The notes under the pieces are model-generated. The model did no database searches. It was given only the letters and a program-made list of their open reading frames with translations, and was not told the origin of the DNA. Shown piece after piece: positions 1-9,327 of a stretch of DNA of 64,000 nucleotides. The DNA comes from Roseiarcus fermentans (GTDB lineage: Bacteria > Pseudomonadota > Alphaproteobacteria > Rhizobiales > Beijerinckiaceae). Every line of letters starts with the position of its first letter. Position 1 is the stretch's first letter. Both the position numbers and the translations under genes were made by a program. The DNA is taken from positions 62,001 to 126,000 of the forward strand of contig NZ_QNRK01000018.1 in assembly GCF_003315135.1 (NCBI RefSeq), in the 5' to 3' direction.

Positions 1-1
1 C

Positions 2-580
2 GACTTCACCGGCCGCGTCACCGTCCCCGTGCTGTGGGACCGGGACACGAACACCATCGTCAGCAACGAATCGTCCGAGATCATCCGCATGTTCAACTCC
101 GCCTTCGACGCCGTCGGCGCTGCGGAGGGCGACTATTACCCCGAGGACCTGCGCGGCGAGATCGACGCCCTCAACGACCGCATCTACGCGACCGTCAACA
201 ACGGCGTGTATCGCGCCGGCTTCGCCACCTCGCAGGACGCCTACGAGGAGGCCTTCCGCGCCCTGTTCGAGACGCTCGACTGGCTCGACGCACGGCTGAC
301 GGTGCGGCAATTCCTCGCCGGCGATCGCCTGACCGAAGCCGACTGGCGCCTGTTCACAACGCTCGTCCGCTTCGACCCGGTCTATTTCGGCCATTTCAAG
401 TGCAACCTGAAACAAATCCGCGACTATCCGGCGCTCAGCCGCTATCTGCGCGAACTCTACCGCTGGCCGGGGGTGGCCGAGACGGTCGATTTTTTCCACA
501 TCAAGCATCATTATTACGAGAGCCACCGCGGCATCAATCCGACCGGCATCGTCCCGCTCGGGCCGGAGATGGCGTTGTAG
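2..580 (+). CDS. Glutathionyl-hydroquinone reductase (Xi-class GST), C-terminal part
   Basis: The reading frame is already open at the left edge, so the N-terminus is outside the window; about 192 residues remain of a family usually a little over 300 long. The family reduces glutathionyl-(hydro)quinones in the cytoplasm, releasing glutathione. The visible part covers the end of the thioredoxin fold ('VPVLWD', 'SNESSEIIRMFN') and the all-helical C-terminal domain. Its stretch LTEADWRLFTTLVRFDPVY followed by 'HFKCNLK' is the hallmark of the YqjG/EcmA-type family, as are the tail 'FFHIKHHYYESH' and 'INPTGIVPLGP'. The catalytic Cys would lie upstream. No partner gene follows within 600 bases. Family assignment is firm; the physiological quinone is unknown. 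Confidence 0.9.
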   Translation, partial: DFTGRVTVPVLWDRDTNTIVSNESSEIIRMFNSAFDAVGAAEGDYYPEDLRGEIDALNDRIYATVNNGVYRAGFATSQDAYEEAFRALFETLDWLDARLTVRQFLAGDRLTEADWRLFTTLVRFDPVYFGHFKCNLKQIRDYPALSRYLRELYRWPGVAETVDFFHIKHHYYESHRGINPTGIVPLGPEMAL

Positions 581-1195
581 GGCTGTTTTCGACCGGAAAG
601 GCCGCGTGAGGCGACGCCGCGGCGACGGCGCCGGAATTCGACTTGTGGATCATGCCGGTCCGCGGGTCCGGCTCTTGCAAATTGCGCTGCCGCTTGGTAA
701 ATGTCAGCCAAGACAATGTCATAAGGGGGCCGGTTGTGGTCCCGCCGGGTTTCGGCGGCGTCCCTGATCCCGGACCTGCGAGGGAGGATGACGGCGTGTC
801 GCGCTTCGCCGACAAGGTCGTTCCGGTGTCTGGCGGCGGGCGGATGGTCGACGCCGTGAAGACTGCGCGACCCGGGTCGGGCGGCCGGACGACACGCCCG
901 CCGCTCCTCTGCTTTCGCCCCTCGAGCCGATTCCCGCTGCGCTCGCCATCGCGAGCGGCGTCGGCGTCGTGCGACCGCCGCCTGCCTCGCCTGCGAAGGG
1001 GCGCTTTCCCACCGATCGGCGCTCGTCCGGCTTGCCGCCCGAGGGCCGCGGAGGAGGACGCCTGCTCTTGATCGTCGGCTTCCGCGAACTCCGGCCGACG
1101 GAACGGGTTTCGGGGAGGCGCCGGCGCCGAGACGACAGAGAGCCGGAACAAAGGCGGCCGCACTTTCGCCGGCCGCAGCCGAGGGAGCGGACGCC
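581..1195. other. Intergenic stretch without a supported gene
   Basis: About 600 GC-rich bases between the GST and the ETF oxidoreductase. Open frames exist on both strands, but their products are arginine/proline-rich, match no family I recognise, and are what high GC alone produces. No tRNA, clear terminator or repeat was seen. The last bases carry the ribosome-binding site of the next gene. Confidence 0.5.
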
Positions 1196-2869
1196 ATGAC
1201 GCCACAGCACCTTCTCGAGCAATACGGGCCGCGCGAGGCGATGGAATACGACGTCGTGATCGTCGGGGCTGGCCCCGCCGGGCTCGCCGCGGCGATCCGG
1301 CTGAAGCAGCTCGATCCGGCCATTTCCGTCGTCGTGCTGGAAAAGGGCTCGGAGCCCGGCGCCCACACCCTGTCGGGCGGGGTCCTCGACCCGAGGGCGC
1401 TGACCGAGCTCTTGCCGGACGCGAAGGAGCGCGGCGCGCCGCTCAACCAGCCGGTGACCGGCGACGACCTCCTCATCCTGACCGCGCGCGGGGCGCGGCG
1501 CATTCCCGATTTCCTCGTCGCCCGCAATTTCCAGAATCACGGCTGCTGCATCGTCAGGCTCGGCTACGTGGTGAAATGGCTCGCCGAGCAGGCGGAGGCG
1601 CTCGGCGTCGAGATCTATTCCGGCTTCGCCGCCGTCGAGATCCTGTACGCAGAGGACGGCGCCGTGCGCGGGGTGGCGACGGGCCATGTCGGACTCGGCC
1701 GAAACGGCGAGCCGAAACACACGTTCGCGCTCGGCGTGGAGCTGATCGGCCGCTACACTGTGTTCGCCGAGGGCGCGCGCGGGCACCTCGGCCGGCAGCT
1801 CGGCGAACGCTTCCAGCTCGCCGAGGGCCGCGACCCGCAGAGCTATGCGCTGGGAATCAAGGAGCTGTGGGAAGTGCCGGCCGACAAGGCGAAGCCCGGC
1901 CGCGTCGTCCACACCGCCGGCTGGCCGATGCAGGAGGGAGTTTTCGGCGGCGGCTTCTTCTACCATCTCGACGAGAACCTGGTGACGCTCGGCTTCGTCA
2001 TCGGCCTCGACTACAAGAATCCGTGGGTCCACCCGTTCGAGGAGATGCAGCGATGGAAGACGCATCCCTCGATCCGGCCGCGCCTCGAAGGCGGCAGGCG
2101 GCTCGCCTACGGCGCGCGCGCAATCAACAACGGCGGCCCCCAGGCGCTGCCGAAGCTGGTCTTTCCCGGCGGGGCGCTGATCGGCTGCGAGGCCGGATTC
2201 ATGAATTCGGCGCGGATCAAGGGCAGCCATACGGCGATCAAGAGCGGAATGCTGTGCGCCGAAGCGCTGGCGGAAGCGCTCGCCGCCGGCCGCAGCGGCG
2301 ACGAACTCGCCGCCTATCCGGAACGCTTCCGCGCGAGCTGGATGTATCAGGAGCTGCAGCAGGCCCGCAATTTCAAGCCGTGGTTCAAGAAGGGTCCGCG
2401 CGTCGGCAAGGTGATGGCCGGGGTCGAGCACTGGCTTCTGCCGAAGGTGCGCGTGTCCTCGCCGCCCTGGACGGTGCACACGTCGAAGCCCGACCACCTG
2501 CACCTCGAGCCGGCGTCGGAATGCGCGCCGATCGACTATCCGAAACCGGACGGCAAGCTGACCTTCGACCGGCTGGGTTCGGTGTACGTCGCCAACGTCG
2601 CCCACGAGGAGGATCAGCCGGCGCATCTCCGGCTGAAGGACCCGGCGACGCCGATCACGGTCAATTTCGCCCGCTACGCCGGTCTCGAGGAGCGCTATTG
2701 CCCGGCGGGCGTCTACGAGTTCACGCCCGACGATTCCGGCGCCGACCGCCTGGTGATCAACGCGCAGAACTGCGTCCACTGCAAGACCTGCGACATCAAG
2801 GATCCGACCCAGAACATCGTCTGGGTCGCGCCCGAGGGCGGCGGCGGACCGAATTATTCGGGCATGTGA
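1196..2869 (+). CDS. Electron transfer flavoprotein:ubiquinone oxidoreductase (ETF-QO)
   Basis: Membrane-associated FAD and [4Fe-4S] enzyme that passes electrons from ETF (fatty-acid and amino-acid oxidation) to ubiquinone. 557 residues is the normal length. The N-terminus has the FAD dinucleotide motif 'VVIVGAGPAGLAAA' (G24, G26, G29), followed by the ETF-QO-type 'HTLSGGVLDPRAL'. The C-terminal cluster ligands are all present: C502 in 'YCPAGVYEF', then C526, C529 and C532 in 'NCVHCKTCDIKDPTQNI'. The ATG at 1196 follows a good GAGGGAG sequence; an internal ATG at 1241 (residue 16) is the alternative start. It stands alone, with no etfAB beside it. Confidence 0.96.
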   Translation: MTPQHLLEQYGPREAMEYDVVIVGAGPAGLAAAIRLKQLDPAISVVVLEKGSEPGAHTLSGGVLDPRALTELLPDAKERGAPLNQPVTGDDLLILTARGARRIPDFLVARNFQNHGCCIVRLGYVVKWLAEQAEALGVEIYSGFAAVEILYAEDGAVRGVATGHVGLGRNGEPKHTFALGVELIGRYTVFAEGARGHLGRQLGERFQLAEGRDPQSYALGIKELWEVPADKAKPGRVVHTAGWPMQEGVFGGGFFYHLDENLVTLGFVIGLDYKNPWVHPFEEMQRWKTHPSIRPRLEGGRRLAYGARAINNGGPQALPKLVFPGGALIGCEAGFMNSARIKGSHTAIKSGMLCAEALAEALAAGRSGDELAAYPERFRASWMYQELQQARNFKPWFKKGPRVGKVMAGVEHWLLPKVRVSSPPWTVHTSKPDHLHLEPASECAPIDYPKPDGKLTFDRLGSVYVANVAHEEDQPAHLRLKDPATPITVNFARYAGLEERYCPAGVYEFTPDDSGADRLVINAQNCVHCKTCDIKDPTQNIVWVAPEGGGGPNYSGM

Positions 2870-3167
2870 GGCGGAGGCGCCTCGCGAGCGGGGCCGGTCG
2901 CGGACGGGCAGGCCGGCTTCGCCGCCGCTTCCCCGCCGCCGCTCCGCGCAATGGGCGCCCAGCGACGCGCGCACGGTCGGCAATCGGCGGCGCAGGCCAT
3001 GCGCGCCGGGAGCGCGCGCGTCGCTGGCAGCGAGCGTCGGCCCTCGGACCCGGGCCGAGCGACGGGCGGCGCGGCATGGCGCGCCGCGCAACCGCATTGC
3101 TTTTCTCGGCCCCGCTCCTAAACCTCGGGTATTGAGCTGACGCCGAAAATGGAATTGGGGGCGATCC
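2870..3167. other. Intergenic stretch before the helicase gene
   Basis: About 300 bases with no gene. GC content falls towards the right end. A weak sigma70-like pair (TTGCTT at 3097, TAAACC at 3119, 16-base spacer) could be the promoter of the helicase gene, but it is a poor match. A TGGGGG run just before the GTG start may be the ribosome-binding site. Confidence 0.3.
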
Positions 3168-6100
3168 GTGGACAATGTGCAGGTCGGTTGCACGGCCGCC
3201 GAGAACATCAATCTCGCATTCTATCAGAATGCGATTCCGATCGTCCGTGATCTCTCCGTCCTCAACGCCTCCGGCGCCGCCCTCCGGGACGTCTCGGTCC
3301 ACCTCTCTTCCGAGCCCTCCTTCATCACCCCTGGAGTCTGGCGGATCGACCGCATCGCCGACAACGATGTCCACCACCTGAAGGCCCTCGATCTCAAGCT
3401 CGACCAGGGCTTCCTGTCGGGTCTGACGGCGTCCCGCCGGGCGGAGCTTCTGGTTCGGGTCGACGCCTCCGGCCAGCCGCTCGCCGAGCGCAGGATCGAG
3501 GTCAACCTTCTCCCGCCGGCGCACTGGGGCGGCTCCGCCGCGGCGCCGGAACTCCTCGCCGCCTTCGTCCGGCCGACCGACCCCAGCATCGACGTCATTC
3601 TTCGCGAGGCCGCCGACAAGCTCTCCAGGGCCGGCCGCAACCCGGCGATCGACGGGTATGCGGCCGGAAAGAAGGCGCGCGCCTGGGAACTCGCCGAGGC
3701 CGTCTGGGCCGCGCTCGTCGCCCACGCCATCGCCTACGTTCTGCCGCCCAAAGGTTTCGAGCGCCAGGGCCAGATGGTTCGCCCGCCGGCGGACATCCTT
3801 TCCCACCGGGTCGGCGCCTGCCTCGATCTGGCGCTCCTCTACGCTTCGTGCCTCGAACAGGCCGGCCTCAACCCGCTCGTCGTCCTGATCGAGGGACACG
3901 CGTTCGCGGGCCTCTGGCTGATCGACGAGGATTATTCGAGTCCGGTGGTCGACGACGCGCAAACGCTGCGCAAGCGCGTCCAGCTGCAGGACATGCTGTT
4001 TGTCGAAACGACGATGCTGACCGGCGACCATCCGGCCCGTTTCAGGCAGGCCGCCGACGCCGGCGCGAAGCATCTCGCCGAGGACGCGCCCAAGGCGCTG
4101 GAATTCGCGATCGACGTGCGCAGGAGCCGCAAGGCGCAGATCCGTCCCCTCGATCTCGGCGGAGCCGCGTCGGGCGCCCTCGAACCGGGAGTCGACGCCG
4201 CCGTCCACCAGGACCTCGACGCCGCGCCGGTCTTCGAAGAGGACCAGCCGATCCATCCGCCGAAGCAGGAGCGCGCCCTCACGCGCCTCGAAAGCTGGAA
4301 GAACAGCCTCCTCGACCTCACCCTTCGCAACCGTCTGCTCAATCTCAAGGACGGCAAGTCGCTCGCGATCGAATGCCCGGACGCCGCCCGTCTTCTGGAC
4401 CAGCTCTCCGCCGGCGCCCGCATGAAGATCTTCGGGCGCGCGACCGTCCTCGACGGGAGCGACGGGCGCGACCCCGCCCTGCTCTTCGAACGCCAGAATG
4501 AAGACGGCCGCCGCGCTTATCTCGCCGAGGCGCTGGCCCGGAACGAGCTCCACACGCAGGCGCCGGAAAAGGAGACCGGCGCCCGTCTGACCGATCTGTT
4601 CCGGACCGCTCGCCTCGCCTTCGAAGAGGGCGGCGCCAACGTGCTCTTCCTCTGCGTCGGCTTCCTCAGATGGCAGCCCAGGGACGGCGTCGGCCCCTAT
4701 CGCGCGCCGCTCCTCCTCGTCCCCGTGCAGCTCGAGCGAAAGAGCGTCCGCTCGGGCTTCCGCCTCGCCCTTCAGGAAGACGACATCCGCTTCAATCCGA
4801 CGCTTCTGCAGATGCTCCGCCGGGATTTCCAGCTCCCGATCCCGGAGCTCGACGACGACCTGCCGACCAACGGCTCGGGCGTCGACATTGCGAGGATCTG
4901 GAAGGTCGTGCGCGAGCACGTCAAGACCGTCCAGGGCTTCGAGGTCGCCGAGCAGGTGACGCTGACCACTCTGTCGTTCGCCAAGCACCTGCTCTGGAAA
5001 GACCTGGTCGATCGGACCGATCAGCTGAAGCAGAACCCGGTCGTCAGGCACCTGATCGACACCCCGACCCATTCCTACGGCGCCGGGGATGCGGACTTCG
5101 TCGATCCCTCGACGCTCGACCAGGCTGTCGACCCCGCCGACCTGTTTGCGCCGCTCTCGGCCGATTCCTCTCAGGTTTCCGCCATCGTCGCGGCGCAGCG
5201 GCGCAGGGATTTCGTGCTGTTCGGCCCGCCCGGCACCGGCAAGAGCCAGACGATCGTGAACATGATCACGAACTGCCTCGCCCATGGTCGGACCGTTCTC
5301 TTCGTGTCGCAGAAGACCGCGGCCCTCGAGGTCGTCCGCCGCCGGATGGAAGACGCCGGCCTCGGCGATTATTGCCTGGAGGTCCATTCCGCCAAGGCGC
5401 AGAAATCAGTCGTCGTCGAACAACTCGCCAGGGCTTGGCGCCATCGCGAGACCGCGACCGAACAGGACTGGGCGGCGGCGGCCGCCGATCTCAAGAGCCG
5501 GCGCGACGAACTCAACCGGCTCGTCTCGGCGCTTCACCGGCGGCGCCCGAACGGAATGACCGCTTACGAAGCGTTCGGGCGGGTCGTGGCCGACCGTGGC
5601 GCGCTTCCCGACGTCGGCTTCTCCTGGCCGGCTGGAACCGCCCATGCGCCGGAGGACCTCGCCGCCATGCGCGAGGCCTGCAGCGCCCTCAGGACCGCGC
5701 TCGCCGCAATCGGCGACCCGGTTCACCACCCCCTCCGAGGTATCGAGCAAACCCGTTGGACGCCCGCCTGGGCCCAGGAATTCCAGCGCCTCGCGGGCGT
5801 GCTGAAGGCGGCGATCGCCGACCTCCTGCGCATGGCGGACGCCTTCGCCGGCGCCGTCGGCTTTCCGCCCGGCTTCATCGATCCTGCGGACATCCCGCAT
5901 CTCGCGCGGTTCGGCGAACGCCTCGGCCGGCCCGAGGCGATCGACGGCGTCCTCCTGCTCGGGCCCGGCGCCGCAGAGCGGGTCAAAGCCCTCAGGGCGC
6001 GCGCTGCGTTGGCGCGCCGCGTCGGCGACAAGACGGCCGAACTCGGCGCGCGATACGATCTGAAGGCCGTATCGCGACTGGACCTCCCGGCGCTGCAGAG

Positions 6101-9100
6101 CGCCTGGCGCGACGCCTGCGCGTCCAACTTCATGCTGCGCAGCGGTCGGCAGCGAAAGGTTCGCCTCGCCCTGCAACCGTGTTGCCCGGAGCCGGTCGCG
6201 CAGGAGATCGGGCGCGACCTCGTCCTCCTCCAGGACCTCGTCGACCTGCTCGCCGACGCCGAACGACTGCGGCCCGCCTTCGCCGGCTTCGAGCGGCTGT
6301 TCGACACGGTCGGCGCCGATCCCGCCGCGACCGAAGCCGTGGTCGCCTGGGCCGGCCAGATGGACACGGCGATCGCGGCGCTCGGCGCCCGCCTCGAAAA
6401 CGCGGGCCCGATCCGGGAGCAGACGGTCCTTCTCCTCACCGACTACGCCGGCTTCGTCAGCCCGGACGGCGACGCCGGCCGCGCGCTCGCCGCGCTTCGC
6501 GACCGTCTCGATGCGACGCAGGCGGCCGCCGCCGCGCTGAGCCTTTCCGCGAACCTCTCCGCGCCGGATCGGCTTCTCGCGTTCGAACCCGGCGGCTTCG
6601 AACGCCTGCTGGAGACGCTCGACCGTTGGACGACCCATCTCGTCAAGGCGCCGCAATGGACCCGCTGGCGAGCCGCCGCCGCCGACTCCAGACGCCACGG
6701 CGTCGAGCCCCTGGTCGCTGCGATCGAAGCCGGCGTCCTCGCCGGCGCGCAGATCCTGCCCGCGTTCGAATATGCATATGCGAAGTGGACCGCCGACGAG
6801 ATCGTCAATGGCGACGAAACGCTTTCCTCGTTCCTCGCCGAGCATCACGAGGCCGCCATCGAGGCCTTCTGCGCCGCCGACGCGCGCGTCGCCGCGCTGT
6901 CCAGGCAGATCGTCCTCGCCCGAATCGGCGGCGCGGTCCCGGGGATGACGAGCTTCGGCGCCGATCCCGAATGGGGAACCCTGGCGCGCGAGGCGGCCAA
7001 GAGGGCCCGGCATCTGCCGCTGCGCCAGCTGTTCGGCAAGATCCCGAACGTCCTGACCCGCCTCACTCCCTGCGTGATGATGAGCCCGTTGTCGATCGCG
7101 CACTATCTGCCGCCGGACTCCAGGCCCTTCGACGTGGTCATCTTCGACGAGGCTTCCCAGGTCGCCGTCTGGGACGCGATCGGCGCCATGGCGCGCGGCC
7201 GCCAGGTCATCGTGGTCGGCGACCCGGAACAACTGCCGCCGACCAACGTCGGTCAGCGCGGCGACGCCGATGACGACGACGACGCTGTCCTGCAGAGCCA
7301 GCAGTCGATCCTCGACGAGTGCGTCGCCTGCAATTTGCCGCGTGTCCGGCTGACCTGGCACTACCGGAGCCGGCACGAGAGCCTGATCGCCTTCTCCAAC
7401 GCCCGCTATTATCGCGGCGAACTGGTGACGTTTCCGTCGCCGGTCACGAAGGACACGGCGCTCCGCTTCATGCCCGTCAGCGACGGGCTTTACGAGCGCG
7501 GAAAAGGCCGCGTCAACCGGCCCGAGGCGATGGCGGTCGTCGCCGAGGTCGTGAGCCGCCTCCGGTCGTCGCGCGATTCGATCGGCGTCGTCACGTTCAA
7601 CGCCGAGCAGCAGAAGCTGATCGAGGACCTTCTCGACCAGGAGCGCGCCGCCGATCCGTCCCTCGACCGCTTCTGGCAGAAGCTGGAAACGCCCGAGCCG
7701 GTGTTCGTCAAGAACCTCGAAAACGTGCAGGGCGACGAGCGCGAAGTGATCGTCTTCTCCTGCGCGGTGGGGGCCGACGCCACCGGGCGCGTCACGGCGC
7801 AAATCTCGTCGCTCAACGGCGACGGCGGCCATCGCCGGCTCAACGTCGCGATCACCCGGGCGCGGCGCGAGATGATCGTCTTCTCGAGCATGAACCCCGA
7901 GCAGATCGATCTCGGCCGGTCGATCGCCCGCGGCATCGTCGACTTCAAGCACTTCCTCGAATTCGCCAAGAATGGTCCGCGGGCGATCGCCGAAGCCTTC
8001 GCGCCGACCGGCCGCGCCGCCGAGTCGCCTTTCGAGGACGCCGTGAAGCGGGCCCTCGAGGACAAGGGCTGGGTCGTCCATCCCCAGGTCGGCGTCTCCA
8101 ACTTTCGCGTCGATTTCGGAATCGTCCATCCCGACAAGGCCGGCGTCTATCTCGCGGGGGTGGAGGCCGACGGGGCCCAGTTTCACCGCTCGGCGACCGC
8201 GCGCGACCGCGACAAGCTGCGTCAGGCCGCGCTCGAGACGCTCGGTTGGCGGATCCTTCGAATCTGGTCGACCGAGTGGTGGCTCGATTCCGGCGCGGCG
8301 CTGGAAAAGGTCCACCAACGCCTCGCCGCCATCCTCGCGCAGGACCGCGCGAGGGCGGCGTCATCGGTCCGGGAGGAAACGGCCGAACACGTCTCCGGGC
8401 CGGTCGAATCGCCATCCGTCGAAACGCCCCCGCCGCCCGACGAGCCCCTTCCTTTCGAAGCAGGCGATGCCGAGGAGAAGGCCTTCGCCGAGCCGCCCGC
8501 CGCGCCCTGGGAGCGCCCGCCGGATCCCGTCTACGCCGGCGTCATCCCGAGTACCGCGCCCGTTCCGACAGCGCCCGCCCGAACCGCCGTCGCGCGCTAT
8601 CGCGAAGCCGATCCCGCGGACGCGGCGGTTCCCGATCAAGCCCGCTTCTACGACGCCGGCTACCGCCCCGTCCTGCGCAAGATGGTCGATCATGTCGTGG
8701 CGATCGAGGGGCCGATCTATTTCGACCAGCTCGTCGACCGCGTCTCGCGCGCCCACGGCTTTCAGCGGGCCAGAGGCGCGATTCGGGAAACCATCCAATC
8801 CGCCCTCGGCGTCGGCCGGTTTCCGCTGACCCTGGACGACGGCCAGGACCTGATCTGGCCGGCCGGCGCCGACGCGAATCGGCCATGGCCATGGCGAGGC
8901 GCGGGCCCGCGTCGGCACCACCAGATTCCGCTGGCGGAGCTCGCGAGCCTCGCCGGGACATGCGCGGAAACGGGCGACGACGACGAAACCGTGATCCGGG
9001 CGATGCAGGAATCCCTTCAGCTCGGGCGGCTCAAGTCGCCCACCCGGGAACGCTTCCAGCGCGCCATTGCAGCGGCCCGCGCGGCCGGGAGCCGAGACCT

Positions 9101-9107
9101 GGCCTGA
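3168..9107 (+). CDS. DUF4011 / SF1 helicase / Vsr-like nuclease / DUF3320 protein, probable anti-phage gene
   Basis: 1979 residues starting at GTG. Order seen: a beta-rich N-terminal region (about 1-120); a transglutaminase-like segment with C218, H244 and D253; a DUF4011-type region (about 370-560, opening 'LESWKNSLLDLTLRNRLLNL'). Then an SF1 helicase split by a long insert: Walker A 'FGPPGTGKS' with K692, Walker B 'IFDEASQ' with D1327/E1328, 'GDPEQLPPT' at 1351, and 'NVAITRARREM' further on. A PD-(D/E)XK Vsr/DUF559-like nuclease follows (D1649, E1666, D1668, 'ADGAQFHRS'), then a Pro/Ala-rich linker and a DUF3320 domain (about 1826-1885). DUF4011-helicase-Vsr proteins have been reported as single-gene phage defence (Hhe). 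It is a solitary gene between core genes. Architecture is seen directly; the defence role is inferred. Confidence 0.85.
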   Translation: MDNVQVGCTAAENINLAFYQNAIPIVRDLSVLNASGAALRDVSVHLSSEPSFITPGVWRIDRIADNDVHHLKALDLKLDQGFLSGLTASRRAELLVRVDASGQPLAERRIEVNLLPPAHWGGSAAAPELLAAFVRPTDPSIDVILREAADKLSRAGRNPAIDGYAAGKKARAWELAEAVWAALVAHAIAYVLPPKGFERQGQMVRPPADILSHRVGACLDLALLYASCLEQAGLNPLVVLIEGHAFAGLWLIDEDYSSPVVDDAQTLRKRVQLQDMLFVETTMLTGDHPARFRQAADAGAKHLAEDAPKALEFAIDVRRSRKAQIRPLDLGGAASGALEPGVDAAVHQDLDAAPVFEEDQPIHPPKQERALTRLESWKNSLLDLTLRNRLLNLKDGKSLAIECPDAARLLDQLSAGARMKIFGRATVLDGSDGRDPALLFERQNEDGRRAYLAEALARNELHTQAPEKETGARLTDLFRTARLAFEEGGANVLFLCVGFLRWQPRDGVGPYRAPLLLVPVQLERKSVRSGFRLALQEDDIRFNPTLLQMLRRDFQLPIPELDDDLPTNGSGVDIARIWKVVREHVKTVQGFEVAEQVTLTTLSFAKHLLWKDLVDRTDQLKQNPVVRHLIDTPTHSYGAGDADFVDPSTLDQAVDPADLFAPLSADSSQVSAIVAAQRRRDFVLFGPPGTGKSQTIVNMITNCLAHGRTVLFVSQKTAALEVVRRRMEDAGLGDYCLEVHSAKAQKSVVVEQLARAWRHRETATEQDWAAAAADLKSRRDELNRLVSALHRRRPNGMTAYEAFGRVVADRGALPDVGFSWPAGTAHAPEDLAAMREACSALRTALAAIGDPVHHPLRGIEQTRWTPAWAQEFQRLAGVLKAAIADLLRMADAFAGAVGFPPGFIDPADIPHLARFGERLGRPEAIDGVLLLGPGAAERVKALRARAALARRVGDKTAELGARYDLKAVSRLDLPALQSAWRDACASNFMLRSGRQRKVRLALQPCCPEPVAQEIGRDLVLLQDLVDLLADAERLRPAFAGFERLFDTVGADPAATEAVVAWAGQMDTAIAALGARLENAGPIREQTVLLLTDYAGFVSPDGDAGRALAALRDRLDATQAAAAALSLSANLSAPDRLLAFEPGGFERLLETLDRWTTHLVKAPQWTRWRAAAADSRRHGVEPLVAAIEAGVLAGAQILPAFEYAYAKWTADEIVNGDETLSSFLAEHHEAAIEAFCAADARVAALSRQIVLARIGGAVPGMTSFGADPEWGTLAREAAKRARHLPLRQLFGKIPNVLTRLTPCVMMSPLSIAHYLPPDSRPFDVVIFDEASQVAVWDAIGAMARGRQVIVVGDPEQLPPTNVGQRGDADDDDDAVLQSQQSILDECVACNLPRVRLTWHYRSRHESLIAFSNARYYRGELVTFPSPVTKDTALRFMPVSDGLYERGKGRVNRPEAMAVVAEVVSRLRSSRDSIGVVTFNAEQQKLIEDLLDQERAADPSLDRFWQKLETPEPVFVKNLENVQGDEREVIVFSCAVGADATGRVTAQISSLNGDGGHRRLNVAITRARREMIVFSSMNPEQIDLGRSIARGIVDFKHFLEFAKNGPRAIAEAFAPTGRAAESPFEDAVKRALEDKGWVVHPQVGVSNFRVDFGIVHPDKAGVYLAGVEADGAQFHRSATARDRDKLRQAALETLGWRILRIWSTEWWLDSGAALEKVHQRLAAILAQDRARAASSVREETAEHVSGPVESPSVETPPPPDEPLPFEAGDAEEKAFAEPPAAPWERPPDPVYAGVIPSTAPVPTAPARTAVARYREADPADAAVPDQARFYDAGYRPVLRKMVDHVVAIEGPIYFDQLVDRVSRAHGFQRARGAIRETIQSALGVGRFPLTLDDGQDLIWPAGADANRPWPWRGAGPRRHHQIPLAELASLAGTCAETGDDDETVIRAMQESLQLGRLKSPTRERFQRAIAAARAAGSRDLA

Positions 9108-9294
9108 GCGCCCCCGCGACCCGGCGGAGCAGCGCCCGGCGCCCGGCGCCCGACGATCCGCGCTCGCAGTCGGCCTCTACCGATCCGCCGGCGCCGGCGG
9201 CAGCGCGCCGGCCCAGGTTGCGGTCGCCGGCGGAAGTCAACGGGCGACCCCGCGTGCCGCGTCCCGTCGCACTCTCGCCGCATTCTGGGCATTA
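9108..9294. other. Intergenic stretch before tetR
   Basis: GC-rich spacer of about 190 bases. No gene is supported; an in-frame upward extension of the TetR frame into this stretch lacks regulator-like residues. Confidence 0.4.
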
Positions 9295-9318
9295 ATGAGA
9301 ATGAATATTCATTCTCAT
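9295..9318. promoter_or_regulatory. Perfect 24-bp palindrome, probable TetR operator
   Basis: Half-site ATGAGAATGAAT is followed immediately by its exact reverse complement, with no mismatch. It ends 9 bases before the preferred ATG of the TetR gene (9328), the usual place for an autoregulatory operator. TetR-family operators are often AT-rich palindromes of this size. The half-sites TGAGAAT/ATTCTCA also resemble Fur-type iron boxes, so iron control is an alternative reading. It overlaps two further ATG codons (9295, 9301), which argues against those as starts. Confidence 0.75.
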
Positions 9319-9327
9319 CGGACCGAT

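Noticed and set aside
643-1071. 142-codon frame before the ETF oxidoreductase
   Set aside because: No ribosome-binding site, no recognisable domain, Arg/Pro-rich.
5406-8318. Long open frame of 970 codons on the minus strand under the helicase
   Set aside because: Pure antisense of the helicase; composition is Arg/Gly/Glu-rich, no family signature. GC-rich DNA gives such frames.
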